A stretch of 7,198 nt of DNA from an uncultured Campylobacter sp. (GTDB lineage Bacteria > Campylobacterota > Campylobacteria > Campylobacterales > Campylobacteraceae), in assembly GCF_938030685.1 (NCBI RefSeq), contig NZ_CALHHX010000148.1, positions 1-7,198 of the forward strand, given 5' to 3'. The stretch's first letter is position 1; each line of letters opens with the position of its first letter. The position numbers were made by a program, and so were the translations under genes. This document shows positions 1 to 6,036 of the stretch, piece after piece. The notes beneath the pieces are model-generated. The model did not search any database. It was not told the DNA's origin and worked only from the letters and a program-made list of their open reading frames with translations.

Positions 1-10
1 CCGCTAAAAT

Positions 11-271
11 TTAAAGATTTTCGAATGGATTTACGACCACGTCTTTGCGATCGACGATGTAAGGTATAAGGGCTGCTTGGCGCGCGCGCTTGATAGCCTT
101 TTCTACCATCTCTTGGTATTTTTTGCTGGTGCCGGTTAAGCGGCGCGGCATGATCTTAAAGCGCTCGCTTAGGCAGTGCTTTAGCAGCGCCGTGTCCTTA
201 TAATCGATAAATTCGATCTTTGCTTCCGTAAATTTGCAATACTTCCTAGTATATTTTCTCTTATCTGCCAT
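11..271 (-). CDS. rpsR: 30S ribosomal protein S18
   Basis: Ribosomal protein S18 of the small subunit, which pairs with S6 on the 16S rRNA platform. The 86-residue product has the family's usual length and core: IDYKD (residues 23-27), MPRRLTGTSKKYQ (41-53) and AIKRARQAALIPY (59-71). An AAGGA Shine-Dalgarno lies at 278-282, 6 nt before the ATG, and the gene starts 13 nt after the ssb stop. It is the last gene of the rpsF-ssb-rpsR set seen here, and that order puts both partners of the S6:S18 dimer in one transcript. Only one cysteine (C12) remains in the N-terminal region, where zinc-type S18 proteins have more, so this looks like a zinc-free form. No terminator is visible in the 10 bases after the stop. 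Confidence 0.97.
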   Translation of the reverse strand: MADKRKYTRKYCKFTEAKIEFIDYKDTALLKHCLSERFKIMPRRLTGTSKKYQEMVEKAIKRARQAALIPYIVDRKDVVVNPFENL

Positions 272-284
272 GATTTTTCCTTAA

Positions 285-884
285 TTAAAATGGGATCGTA
301 TCGTTGCCGTCATCGTATTTATCGGCATCGACGTCGACTTCCGGAATCGTGCTTTCGTAACTCTGCTCTTTTTGTTTAGGCGCGTTATAATCGTTTTTTG
401 CGCCTCTAGAATTTGAGTTTTGTCTATTAGCATAGCTATTTCCGCCGCCGTAATTACCGCCGCTATAGTTAGAATTTCCTCCGTTGTAGCCGCCGGAGCT
501 TCCGCCATAATTGCCGCCCTCGTAATTACCGCCTTGATTATAGCCGCCGCTTCCACCTTGATTGCTTCCTAGCATCTCCATCGTATCTACGCTAATGGAG
601 TGCTTGCTTCGGTTCTGTCCGTTCTGATCTTGCCACTGATCTAGCTTTAAGCGGCCTTCGATCAAAATTTTACTGCCTTTTCGCAAGTATTGATTTGCGA
701 TCTCGGCCGTACGACCGAAAAAATCTATGTCTATAAAGCACGTTTCTTCGCGTTTCTCACCGTTTGAGCTATTGTATCTGCGCGTGACGGCGATGCCAGT
801 TTTGCCTACGGCGGTGCCCGTTTGCAGATATCTAAGCTCGATATCTCGGGTCAAATTACCTACCAAAACTACTTTATTGAACAT
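285..884 (-). CDS. ssb: Single-stranded DNA-binding protein
   Basis: Binds and protects single-stranded DNA during replication, repair and recombination, and recruits partner enzymes through its C-terminal tip. The 199-residue product starts with the typical MFNKVVLVGNLTRD and has an OB-fold to about residue 106, including the W84 region and DTMEMLG at 100-106. A long disordered linker (about 107-170) follows, with repeated GGYN, GGNY and GGNS units. The protein ends DDGNDTIPF, an acidic tip with the conserved IPF end used for partner docking. An AAGGA at 891-895 overlaps the rpsF stop and precedes the ATG by 6 nt, so translation is probably coupled to rpsF. The glycine-rich linker (DNA 435-566) is repetitive enough to vary in length between strains. 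Confidence 0.97.
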   Translation of the reverse strand: MFNKVVLVGNLTRDIELRYLQTGTAVGKTGIAVTRRYNSSNGEKREETCFIDIDFFGRTAEIANQYLRKGSKILIEGRLKLDQWQDQNGQNRSKHSISVDTMEMLGSNQGGSGGYNQGGNYEGGNYGGSSGGYNGGNSNYSGGNYGGGNSYANRQNSNSRGAKNDYNAPKQKEQSYESTIPEVDVDADKYDDGNDTIPF

Positions 885-894
885 ATTTTATCCT

Positions 895-1308
895 TTATTC
901 GCCCTCTTTGGCTGCTTCTTCAGGCTCTTTTGGCTCTACCGGCGCTTTTGGCTCGCGCTCTTTTTTGGCGGGGCTTAGTTTGATGCCTTTGCTTAGCTTG
1001 TCCCAAGCGGAAATTTCGCGCTTAGTCTCATATTTGACGGTCAAAAATCTAATGATATCTTCGGTGATGCGCAGATTTCTAACAAGTTCGGAGATTAAGC
1101 TCGGCTCGGCTTTAAAATAGATTACAAAATAAACTCCGCGCTCATATTTATCGATCTTATAGGCTAGCTTTCTAGCGCCCATTTCGATTACGGAAGCGAT
1201 CTCTCCGCCGTTTTTGGTTATGATTTCTTTGACGAAATCGACTTTTGTTTTAACTTCATCGTCGGTAAGCGTGGGCTTAACGATGAATAAAACCTCGTAG
1301 TTTCTCAT
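895..1308 (-). CDS. rpsF: 30S ribosomal protein S6
   Basis: Ribosomal protein S6, the partner of S18 in the small subunit. The S6 core fills residues 1-95: MRNYEVLFIVKP at the start, GARKLAYKI (44-52), a YFVIYFKA strand (60-67) and LRITEDIIRFLTV (79-91). A charged, proline- and glutamate-rich tail (about 110-137) follows. This is compatible with a family whose C-terminal tail varies in length. The start is fixed by a strong TAAGGAG Shine-Dalgarno at 1314-1320, 5 nt upstream of the ATG. The 84-nt gap to holA is the only sizeable break in the leftward gene set and contains a small hairpin and a possible -10 element, so rpsF-ssb-rpsR may have its own promoter as well as read-through from holA. 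Confidence 0.97.
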   Translation of the reverse strand: MRNYEVLFIVKPTLTDDEVKTKVDFVKEIITKNGGEIASVIEMGARKLAYKIDKYERGVYFVIYFKAEPSLISELVRNLRITEDIIRFLTVKYETKREISAWDKLSKGIKLSPAKKEREPKAPVEPKEPEEAAKEGE

Positions 1309-1329
1309 AAATTCTCCTTATGGATTTTA

Positions 1330-1352
1330 GCTCGCAAACGGTGTCTGCGGGC
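1330..1352 (-). promoter_or_regulatory. Hairpin in the rpsF leader, possible S6:S18 autoregulatory site
   Basis: On the minus strand the segment CGCAGACACCGTTTGCG (1349-1333) folds into a 7-bp stem with one G-U pair and an ACC loop. Two outer G-C/C-G pairs (1351-1352 with 1330-1331) extend it past a mismatch. It lies 21 nt before the rpsF start and contains ACCG at the loop. In other bacteria the S6:S18 complex is known to bind a structured rpsF leader with a conserved CCG trinucleotide, mimicking its 16S site. The hairpin is seen directly; its role as that site is inferred, and the published consensus was not available for comparison. Confidence 0.35.
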
Positions 1353-1378
1353 AAGGATTTTGCAAAAAATGCGAAAAG

Positions 1379-1384
1379 ATATTA
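1379..1384 (-). promoter_or_regulatory. Candidate -10 element for rpsF-ssb-rpsR
   Basis: On the minus strand TAATAT follows TAG in an AT-rich stretch just downstream of the holA stop. No good -35 box sits 17 nt upstream; sigma-70 promoters of Campylobacter often lack one. A start about 7 nt downstream would give a leader of roughly 60 nt carrying the hairpin at 1330-1352. Confidence 0.3.
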
Positions 1385-1392
1385 CTAAAATT

Positions 1393-2397
1393 TCACTTAA
1401 TATTTGCTTTTTGTCCGAGCGAACTTAGCAGCATGCGCTGCAACCTCAAAAACGACGCGAGCAAAAGCTCGTCCTTCGCCGCGTTCTTTTCGCTTTTGAG
1501 TTCAAATTCCAAATCGTTTAAGTGAGCGAAAATTTTATAAAATGTTCGCGTTGAAAAGCTGGTGGCGTAGCGCTGCATCTGTGCGGCCACGGAAGGGGGC
1601 GGCTGATAGCCCAAAACCGCCTTAAAATCAAATCTGCCGTTTATTTTCACGTAAGCATGCAGGCGAAAAATTCTATAAATCAAGCGGTAGAAATAATTTA
1701 TCAGCTCCATTTCGTTGTATCCGCCGCCCAGAGCCATTTTGTAAAAATCTACGCGAAAGTCGCTTAGTCCAAAAATTTTATCAAAAAGCTCGTCGTAGCT
1801 TACTTCGCTAAGGCCATAAACCATCAAATTTACGTTTTGCAGGTTAAGCTCAAGCCCTAAACTTGCAAATTTTTCTATCTCGCTCGCGCTTAGGCTCAGG
1901 CTTTCGTTGTGGATGGCGTAGATCCTACTAAGCGCGGCGGTGTTTGCAAAAAGCCCGCACATCTCGCATTTTTGCGCAAGCAGCGCTATAGCTTCGTTTA
2001 CGCCTGAGGGTTTGAAAAACCTCACTTCGTTTCGTTCAAATTCTTTGATAAAATCCGCGCTTACAGAAATTTCGCTATCGTTTAGCTCATAAATTAGATG
2101 ATTGTTCGCGTCCGCCTTACATAGCGCAATGAGCCTTCGTAGCTCCTCTTTTTTGATGAGCGAGGCGGTTTTGATATGAAGCGTGTTGCTGCCGCCGAAA
2201 AGCGAAGGCTCCAAAAAGCTTCGCGCCTGCTCAAAATCATACTCCAAAAAATACAAACTCAAAAAATTTTCCGAGGCGTAAATTTGCTTCAAGCGCTGCG
2301 CGTAAAGCTCGTTTGAAAAATCGTCTCCGCCGCGCAAAAGCACGAAATTAGGCACCCTTCCGCTTGCGATAAGCCCGTCAAATTCTCTCCTATACAT
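1393..2397 (-). CDS. holA: DNA polymerase III subunit delta
   Basis: Delta subunit of the clamp-loader complex, which opens the beta sliding clamp for loading onto primed DNA. The 334-residue product has the length and layout of the HolA family. An N-terminal AAA+-like domain begins around FVLLRGGDDF (18-27), with SLFGGSNTLHIK (65-76) at the place of the clamp-binding element. A helical middle section follows, then a C-terminal collar domain with GYQPPPSVA (263-271) and ELKSEKNAAKDELLLASFLRL (299-319). Delta diverges strongly between phyla, so this call rests on overall pattern rather than on catalytic residues, which delta lacks. The ATG overlaps the rnr stop by one base (TGATG, 2395-2399), with only a weak AAGAAG upstream, suggesting translation by re-initiation after rnr. 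Confidence 0.9.
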   Translation of the reverse strand: MYRREFDGLIASGRVPNFVLLRGGDDFSNELYAQRLKQIYASENFLSLYFLEYDFEQARSFLEPSLFGGSNTLHIKTASLIKKEELRRLIALCKADANNHLIYELNDSEISVSADFIKEFERNEVRFFKPSGVNEAIALLAQKCEMCGLFANTAALSRIYAIHNESLSLSASEIEKFASLGLELNLQNVNLMVYGLSEVSYDELFDKIFGLSDFRVDFYKMALGGGYNEMELINYFYRLIYRIFRLHAYVKINGRFDFKAVLGYQPPPSVAAQMQRYATSFSTRTFYKIFAHLNDLEFELKSEKNAAKDELLLASFLRLQRMLLSSLGQKANIK

Positions 2398-4319
2398 CAG
2401 ATCTTCTTTACCACTCTGCCTAAAATCACTCCGCTAGCGATATTTGCGTCCGTAAGCTCCACTAGCACGGGCGTTAAAATGTCGCCGGCGAAATTTGAAA
2501 CCAAAATTTTAGCTCCCTTTAGTTTGTCGTCGAGCTTTGCGGTAACGGAATTTCCGTTTTCGTCGATGTAGCAGCGGAATTTTTTACCTAAATTTTCCGC
2601 TGCCCAGCGCGCAAATTTTCGGTCCATAAAATCAAACGCAACCTTATCCGCCTCGCGTTCAAGCTCGTTTAGCCGCACGCACGTCGCGTCAATGTTTAAA
2701 AGCAGGTAATTATAAAATTTCTCATCCCCCCTCATCTGCGCCTTTAGCAAGCGGTGCAAAATGAGATCGGAATAGCGCCTGATCGGGCTTGTGAAGTGCG
2801 TGTAGTTATCAAATCCGAGCCCGAAATGCCCGCGCGATTCGGATCCGTACTCGGCGCGCTTTTGAGCCTTGATGATGAGCTTATCGACCTCCTCGCGGAT
2901 ACCCATAGTATCGGCTTGCGCTTGGATTTCGCCGATCATTTTAGCAAGGTTGCTCTGATACGGCGCGTCGATGCCAAACAGCGCCAGATCGTCAAGCAGA
3001 GCGTAAATTTTTTTAAGCTCCGCTGAGCCGTGATTTCTAAAAACGCCCCGCTCGATGCGTGCCGCAGCGGCTTTGTTGGCTAGCAGCATACAATCCTCGA
3101 TGAGCTTGTGCGACGGAGTGTCGGTCTCAAAGCGGGTGGAATTTATCAGGCCGCGCTCATCAAGCGTGATGCGAAGCTCCTTGGTGCGAAAATCAAATCC
3201 GCGCTTTAGCCTCGCGCGGCGCAGGCGCTCGCAAATTTCATTAAGCGGCAAGAGCCAGCTTAAAATTTCAGGCTCGCACGCCTTGCGGGTGCGTAAAATT
3301 TCATCGACCTCGTCGTAATTATAGCGGCGTTTTGATCTTATAATCGCTTCGAAAAGCTCCTGCTTTTGCGGGTTTAAATTTTCATCCAAAGCGATTTTAA
3401 AAACAAAGGCTAGCCTCGGCAGATCAGGCATCAACGAGCAGATATTCTCGCTAAGCTCGCGCGGTAGCATCGGCACGGAGCGGTGCGGGAAATAGATCGA
3501 AAAGCCGCGAAATTTCGCCTCCTTATCGATCGGCGAGTATTCGCTTACATATTCGCTCACATCGGCGATCGCGACGTAAAGCGTGCGCTCTTTCACGTCA
3601 AAATAGATCGCGTCGTCGAAGTCCTTGGCGTCGATAGGATCAATGGTGCAAAAGGGCAAATGCTGCAAATCCACGCGCTGCGGATACAGCGCCTCGTCCA
3701 CTTCGCTGCCGAAGCTCGCGGCTTGCTGCTTGCACGCTTCGTTAAATTCGTCGTTTTTATCGTAGATCGCTAAAGAAATTTTCTCATCGACGAAGGGATC
3801 GGCTAAGCTTCCGATCACCTCGGTGATCTCGTTCGTTAGATTATCGATCTTTAAAAGGGTGTTTGCGGGCAGCTGCTTTAGCGATTTTTGCGTGGCTTTG
3901 AGCGGATTTGCGAGGCCGGTTTTGACGTTCACGCCTAAAATTTCGCGCCCGAAGCTTTTGGTATAAACCACGCTCGTTAAAAATGCGGGCTTGACGCACA
4001 TTAGCACTTTTGCGTGCAGGCGGGACTTTCTTGAGCTTAAAATTTTTGCTAGGATCAGATCGCCCAGATGCACGCCGCTTAGATATCTGTTTTCGATGAT
4101 GAGATCTGCCTTGAAGCGGTCGTCGAAGCTTTGCAGATAGCCCGTGCCGTCGCGCGCGATGTCGAGCCTGCCGAAAACATAGCCGTCGTTCAGATAGAGC
4201 TTGCCCTTGTGCGCGCTGATAGCGCCGATATTTAGGAGGTTGCGCACGAGCTCCTTTTGCTCGCCGCTGAGATCCTTTTCAAATACGCCCGAGTTGAAGG
4301 CGCGCAGGAACTCTTTCAT
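2397..4319 (-). CDS. rnr: Ribonuclease R (RNase II/R family), short form
   Basis: Processive 3'-to-5' exoribonuclease that degrades structured RNA and takes part in rRNA and mRNA turnover. The 640-residue protein opens with cold-shock-like OB folds (about 40-165; for example GYVFGRL at 46-52 and HLGDLILAKIL at 84-94). The RNB catalytic domain spans about 222-545. The metal-binding motif is IDPIDAKDFDD, with D227, D233, D235 and D236 matching the four catalytic aspartates of the family. The second active-site block TSPIRRYSDL (510-519) is also intact. The C-terminal RNA-binding part is short (about 578-640) and looks like a reduced S1 fold. The E. coli enzyme is much longer (813 residues), with an N-terminal helix-turn-helix region and a lysine-rich tail that are absent here. 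The start overlaps the upstream stop as ATGA (4316-4319). Confidence 0.96.
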   Translation of the reverse strand: MKEFLRAFNSGVFEKDLSGEQKELVRNLLNIGAISAHKGKLYLNDGYVFGRLDIARDGTGYLQSFDDRFKADLIIENRYLSGVHLGDLILAKILSSRKSRLHAKVLMCVKPAFLTSVVYTKSFGREILGVNVKTGLANPLKATQKSLKQLPANTLLKIDNLTNEITEVIGSLADPFVDEKISLAIYDKNDEFNEACKQQAASFGSEVDEALYPQRVDLQHLPFCTIDPIDAKDFDDAIYFDVKERTLYVAIADVSEYVSEYSPIDKEAKFRGFSIYFPHRSVPMLPRELSENICSLMPDLPRLAFVFKIALDENLNPQKQELFEAIIRSKRRYNYDEVDEILRTRKACEPEILSWLLPLNEICERLRRARLKRGFDFRTKELRITLDERGLINSTRFETDTPSHKLIEDCMLLANKAAAARIERGVFRNHGSAELKKIYALLDDLALFGIDAPYQSNLAKMIGEIQAQADTMGIREEVDKLIIKAQKRAEYGSESRGHFGLGFDNYTHFTSPIRRYSDLILHRLLKAQMRGDEKFYNYLLLNIDATCVRLNELEREADKVAFDFMDRKFARWAAENLGKKFRCYIDENGNSVTAKLDDKLKGAKILVSNFAGDILTPVLVELTDANIASGVILGRVVKKI

Positions 4320-5569
4320 ATCGAAATTTCGCCTTTCGCCTCTAAAAACGCTTCCTGTTCGAAGCCGAACTCGACTAGTAAATTTAAAGCGTTGTCGATG
4401 CTAAGCTCGTCGAAATGATGGTAGATATTGACCGCGGTTTTGGCGATCTTTAGCATCGCGTAGCGGGATTTGTTCTCAAAAGGCGCGTCGTCGGGGGCGT
4501 TTGAATACAGCGCGTCCTGCGCGATCTGCTCTAGCCCGAAATGCGCAAATAGCGCGTGCGAGACGCTTTCGCGGTTCGTGCCGGTAAATTTCATCTCCAC
4601 GTCGGTAAAATCCTGCGGAAAGATCGAGCCCTTGATGGCATGGTAAAATTCCTCCGCCTTGCCCGCAGCACACACCTGCTCGTCGATAAAAACCCGCCCG
4701 AACTCCACCAAAATCACGCTTGAAAGGATGCTTTGCTCTATCTGCGGGTAGGATTTGATCCACGAAAACATAAGCAGATTTCGCAGCAGCGAGACCTGCG
4801 TAAGCTTTTCGCGGTCGATGCGATACGCCCGTAGGCTCGGCTTTAGCATCTCGTCGAATACGGCGAATAGAAAAAACGCCCGCATCTGCTCGCGCCCGTA
4901 AAGCTCAAACGCTCGCTGTAAATTTAGCGTTTTTAGTGCCGCGGCGCCCTGCCCTTGTCCCCGCTCCTCCGCTCTGCCCCATTCTTGTTCCTGTTTTTGC
5001 TTCTGCGCTTGCCCATGCTCCTGCTCTCGTTCTTGCTGTTGCGTTTGTGCGGCTTGCATAGAGATGCTCGAACCTAGCGTGCAATCAGCTCTCGCAGCGG
5101 CGTGCTGATTTTGCCGCTGCGTATCGCTCGCGGCCTGCGAGGGGTTAAATTTAAAATTCTCGTCGCTATAGTTCGCGCCGTTTGCGTCATTTGAGCGATT
5201 AAATTTAAGACTATCGCTCCGCCCTGCTAAGTCTGCGCTTTTTTGCTCGCTAGCGGCGCACTCGTTTTGCCGCCACTCGTCTGCGGCATCTTGTAAGCCG
5301 CATCCTATGGACTTCACAGGCTCCGCGCCTTGTAGATCGCACCGCCCGTTTGCGGCAGTAAAATTTTGCCTTGCAAGTCCTTCGGCGCTAAATTTAGACA
5401 AACCACAAAATGCTAAATCTAAAATTTTATCCGCAAGAGGGGCGCTTTTTGAAATTTGCAAAGCGAGCCTGACGTCCGAAACGGCCGCGTCAAACGATGC
5501 TAAAATTTTTAAAATTTCATCGCTAAAGCCCGCGAGCGCGCCTATTTTTTGGGTTATAAATTTATTCAT
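4316..5569 (-). CDS. HDOD-domain protein interrupted by a low-complexity insert
   Basis: A probable HDOD (degenerate HD) signalling or regulatory protein; its target is unknown. Residues 1-63 match the helical N-terminal part of HDOD domains. The remainder resumes at LKTLNLQRAFELYGREQMRA (212-231), where the family has its Ai-lLG segment. The metal-binding positions are lost: LLRN (261-264) stands where HD proteins have a histidine, and V288-E289 replaces the HD pair before G291. No phosphohydrolase activity is therefore expected. Between the halves lie about 147 residues rich in Gln, Ala, Glu, Asn and Asp. There is no signal peptide or membrane segment. A TTG at 5602 is in frame, but a promoter-like -10 covers it, so the ATG at 5569 (417 residues) is preferred; neither start has a clear Shine-Dalgarno. 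The assignment rests on pattern recall, not a search. Confidence 0.72.
   Translation of the reverse strand: MNKFITQKIGALAGFSDEILKILASFDAAVSDVRLALQISKSAPLADKILDLAFCGLSKFSAEGLARQNFTAANGRCDLQGAEPVKSIGCGLQDAADEWRQNECAASEQKSADLAGRSDSLKFNRSNDANGANYSDENFKFNPSQAASDTQRQNQHAAARADCTLGSSISMQAAQTQQQEREQEHGQAQKQKQEQEWGRAEERGQGQGAAALKTLNLQRAFELYGREQMRAFFLFAVFDEMLKPSLRAYRIDREKLTQVSLLRNLLMFSWIKSYPQIEQSILSSVILVEFGRVFIDEQVCAAGKAEEFYHAIKGSIFPQDFTDVEMKFTGTNRESVSHALFAHFGLEQIAQDALYSNAPDDAPFENKSRYAMLKIAKTAVNIYHHFDELSIDNALNLLVEFGFEQEAFLEAKGEISI
4940..5380 (-). repeat. Low-complexity insert within the HDOD gene
   Basis: This segment encodes residues about 64-210 of the HDOD-type protein. It contains three degenerate copies of an RQNxxAA unit (residues 68-74, 100-106 and 152-158), each followed by a short run that includes Asp and Gly. 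Two of the copies share CGGCAAAA and CGCCGCT at DNA level. KFNxS occurs twice (122-126 and 140-144). A nearly uninterrupted Gln/Glu/Arg/Lys tract (about 172-208) follows and is likely disordered or a charged single helix. The reading frame stays open throughout. Confidence 0.7.
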
Positions 5570-5601
5570 TTTAAAAAGCCGTTCAATATAAATTTCGCAC
5601 A

Positions 5602-5630
5602 ATCATATCAAATTTTAACTCAAATTGCAA
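5602..5630 (-). promoter_or_regulatory. Candidate sigma-70 promoter for HDOD-rnr-holA
   Basis: Reading the minus strand, TTGCAA (5630-5625) and TATGAT (5607-5602) are separated by 17 nt, close to the TTGACA-17-TATAAT consensus, with an AT-rich spacer. Transcription would start near 5595, giving a leader of about 25 nt before the ATG at 5569. This placement argues against the in-frame TTG at 5602 as the start codon. Confidence 0.45.
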
Positions 5631-5899
5631 AGCAAAACGCCGCCGTTGCGCCAAAATTCCACTTCGGCTCACGAGGCTTTTAAAGCGCTCTTTTTGCACC
5701 CGAAAATCGCGGATCAAACCGCCCGTTTGTCGCGACGGCAAAACCTAAATTTCAAGCGCCGTTTTATAAAATTTTAATCCCCTTTCGTATAGAATGCATC
5801 GAAATTTCGTTTATAAAGAGCTTGATTAAAACAGAAGTTTGAAGAGCCAAAAAGACTTAAAAACCGAAAATAACTTTAAGATACTCAAGCTAGTTTTTA
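5631..5899. other. Intergenic stretch without a recognised gene
   Basis: No supported coding region was seen on either strand. The left part (about 5635-5760) is GC-richer, with short words such as GTCGCGAC but no convincing long stem. It changes to AT-rich sequence from about 5760. TATAGAAT at 5788-5795 resembles a rightward -10 element but has no -35 box and would give a leader of about 240 nt, so it is a weak alternative promoter for the rightward gene. No tRNA, CRISPR or transposon end was recognised. Confidence 0.5.
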
Positions 5900-5941
5900 A
5901 AATTTCATATAAATTTAAGCAGTTGAATTTATATGAAATTT
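5900..5941. repeat. Perfect 16-bp inverted repeat in the divergent intergenic region
   Basis: The arms AAATTTCATATAAATT (5900-5915) and AATTTATATGAAATTT (5926-5941) are exact reverse complements with a 10-nt spacer. In RNA the stem could extend by U-G, A-U and A-U pairs to leave a GCAG loop. No U-tract follows on either strand, and the flanking genes diverge, so this is not a normal intrinsic terminator. It ends two bases before a candidate -35 element, which would suit an operator or activator site. It could also be a cruciform-prone spacer. Confidence 0.85.
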
Positions 5942-5942
5942 A

Positions 5943-5972
5943 ATGACGAGCTAAGATATAGAGCAATAAAAT
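5943..5972 (+). promoter_or_regulatory. Candidate promoter for the rightward gene pair
   Basis: ATGACG (5943-5948, 4 of 6 to TTGACA) and TAAAAT (5967-5972, 5 of 6 to TATAAT) are spaced by 18 nt. Transcription would start near 5979, giving a leader of about 57 nt before the ATG at 6037. The -10 box lies inside a small hairpin, AGCAATA-AAA-TATTGCT (5962-5978). A second small stem, AGCTC-TTT-GAGCT (5987-5999), would be in the leader. Confidence 0.3.
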
Positions 5973-6036
5973 ATTGCTACTAAAGAAGCTCTTTGAGCTC
6001 TACAAATTTGCATATGTATTTTTATAAGGGTTAGAT

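Noticed and set aside
281..556. 91-residue open frame on the minus strand
   Set aside because: It lies out of frame inside ssb, and its low-complexity protein is a by-product of the repetitive glycine-linker DNA.
2754..3773. Several plus-strand open frames across rnr
   Set aside because: They are antisense shadows of a clear RNase R frame with intact catalytic motifs, and none has a convincing ribosome binding site.
4476..4763. 95-residue open frame on the minus strand
   Set aside because: It is a shifted frame within the HDOD gene; the HDOD frame gives the coherent domain pattern and connects to rnr by ATGA.
5570..5602. N-terminal extension of the HDOD protein from TTG at 5602
   Set aside because: There is no Shine-Dalgarno, the codon lies within the candidate -10 box, and the added 11 residues add nothing recognisable.
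5900..5941. Intrinsic terminator
   Set aside because: The stem is almost all A-T, no U-tract follows on either strand, and no gene ends into it.
5933..5983. 16-codon open frame starting at ATG 5933
   Set aside because: It has no Shine-Dalgarno, its start lies in the right arm of the inverted repeat, and it overlaps the candidate promoter.
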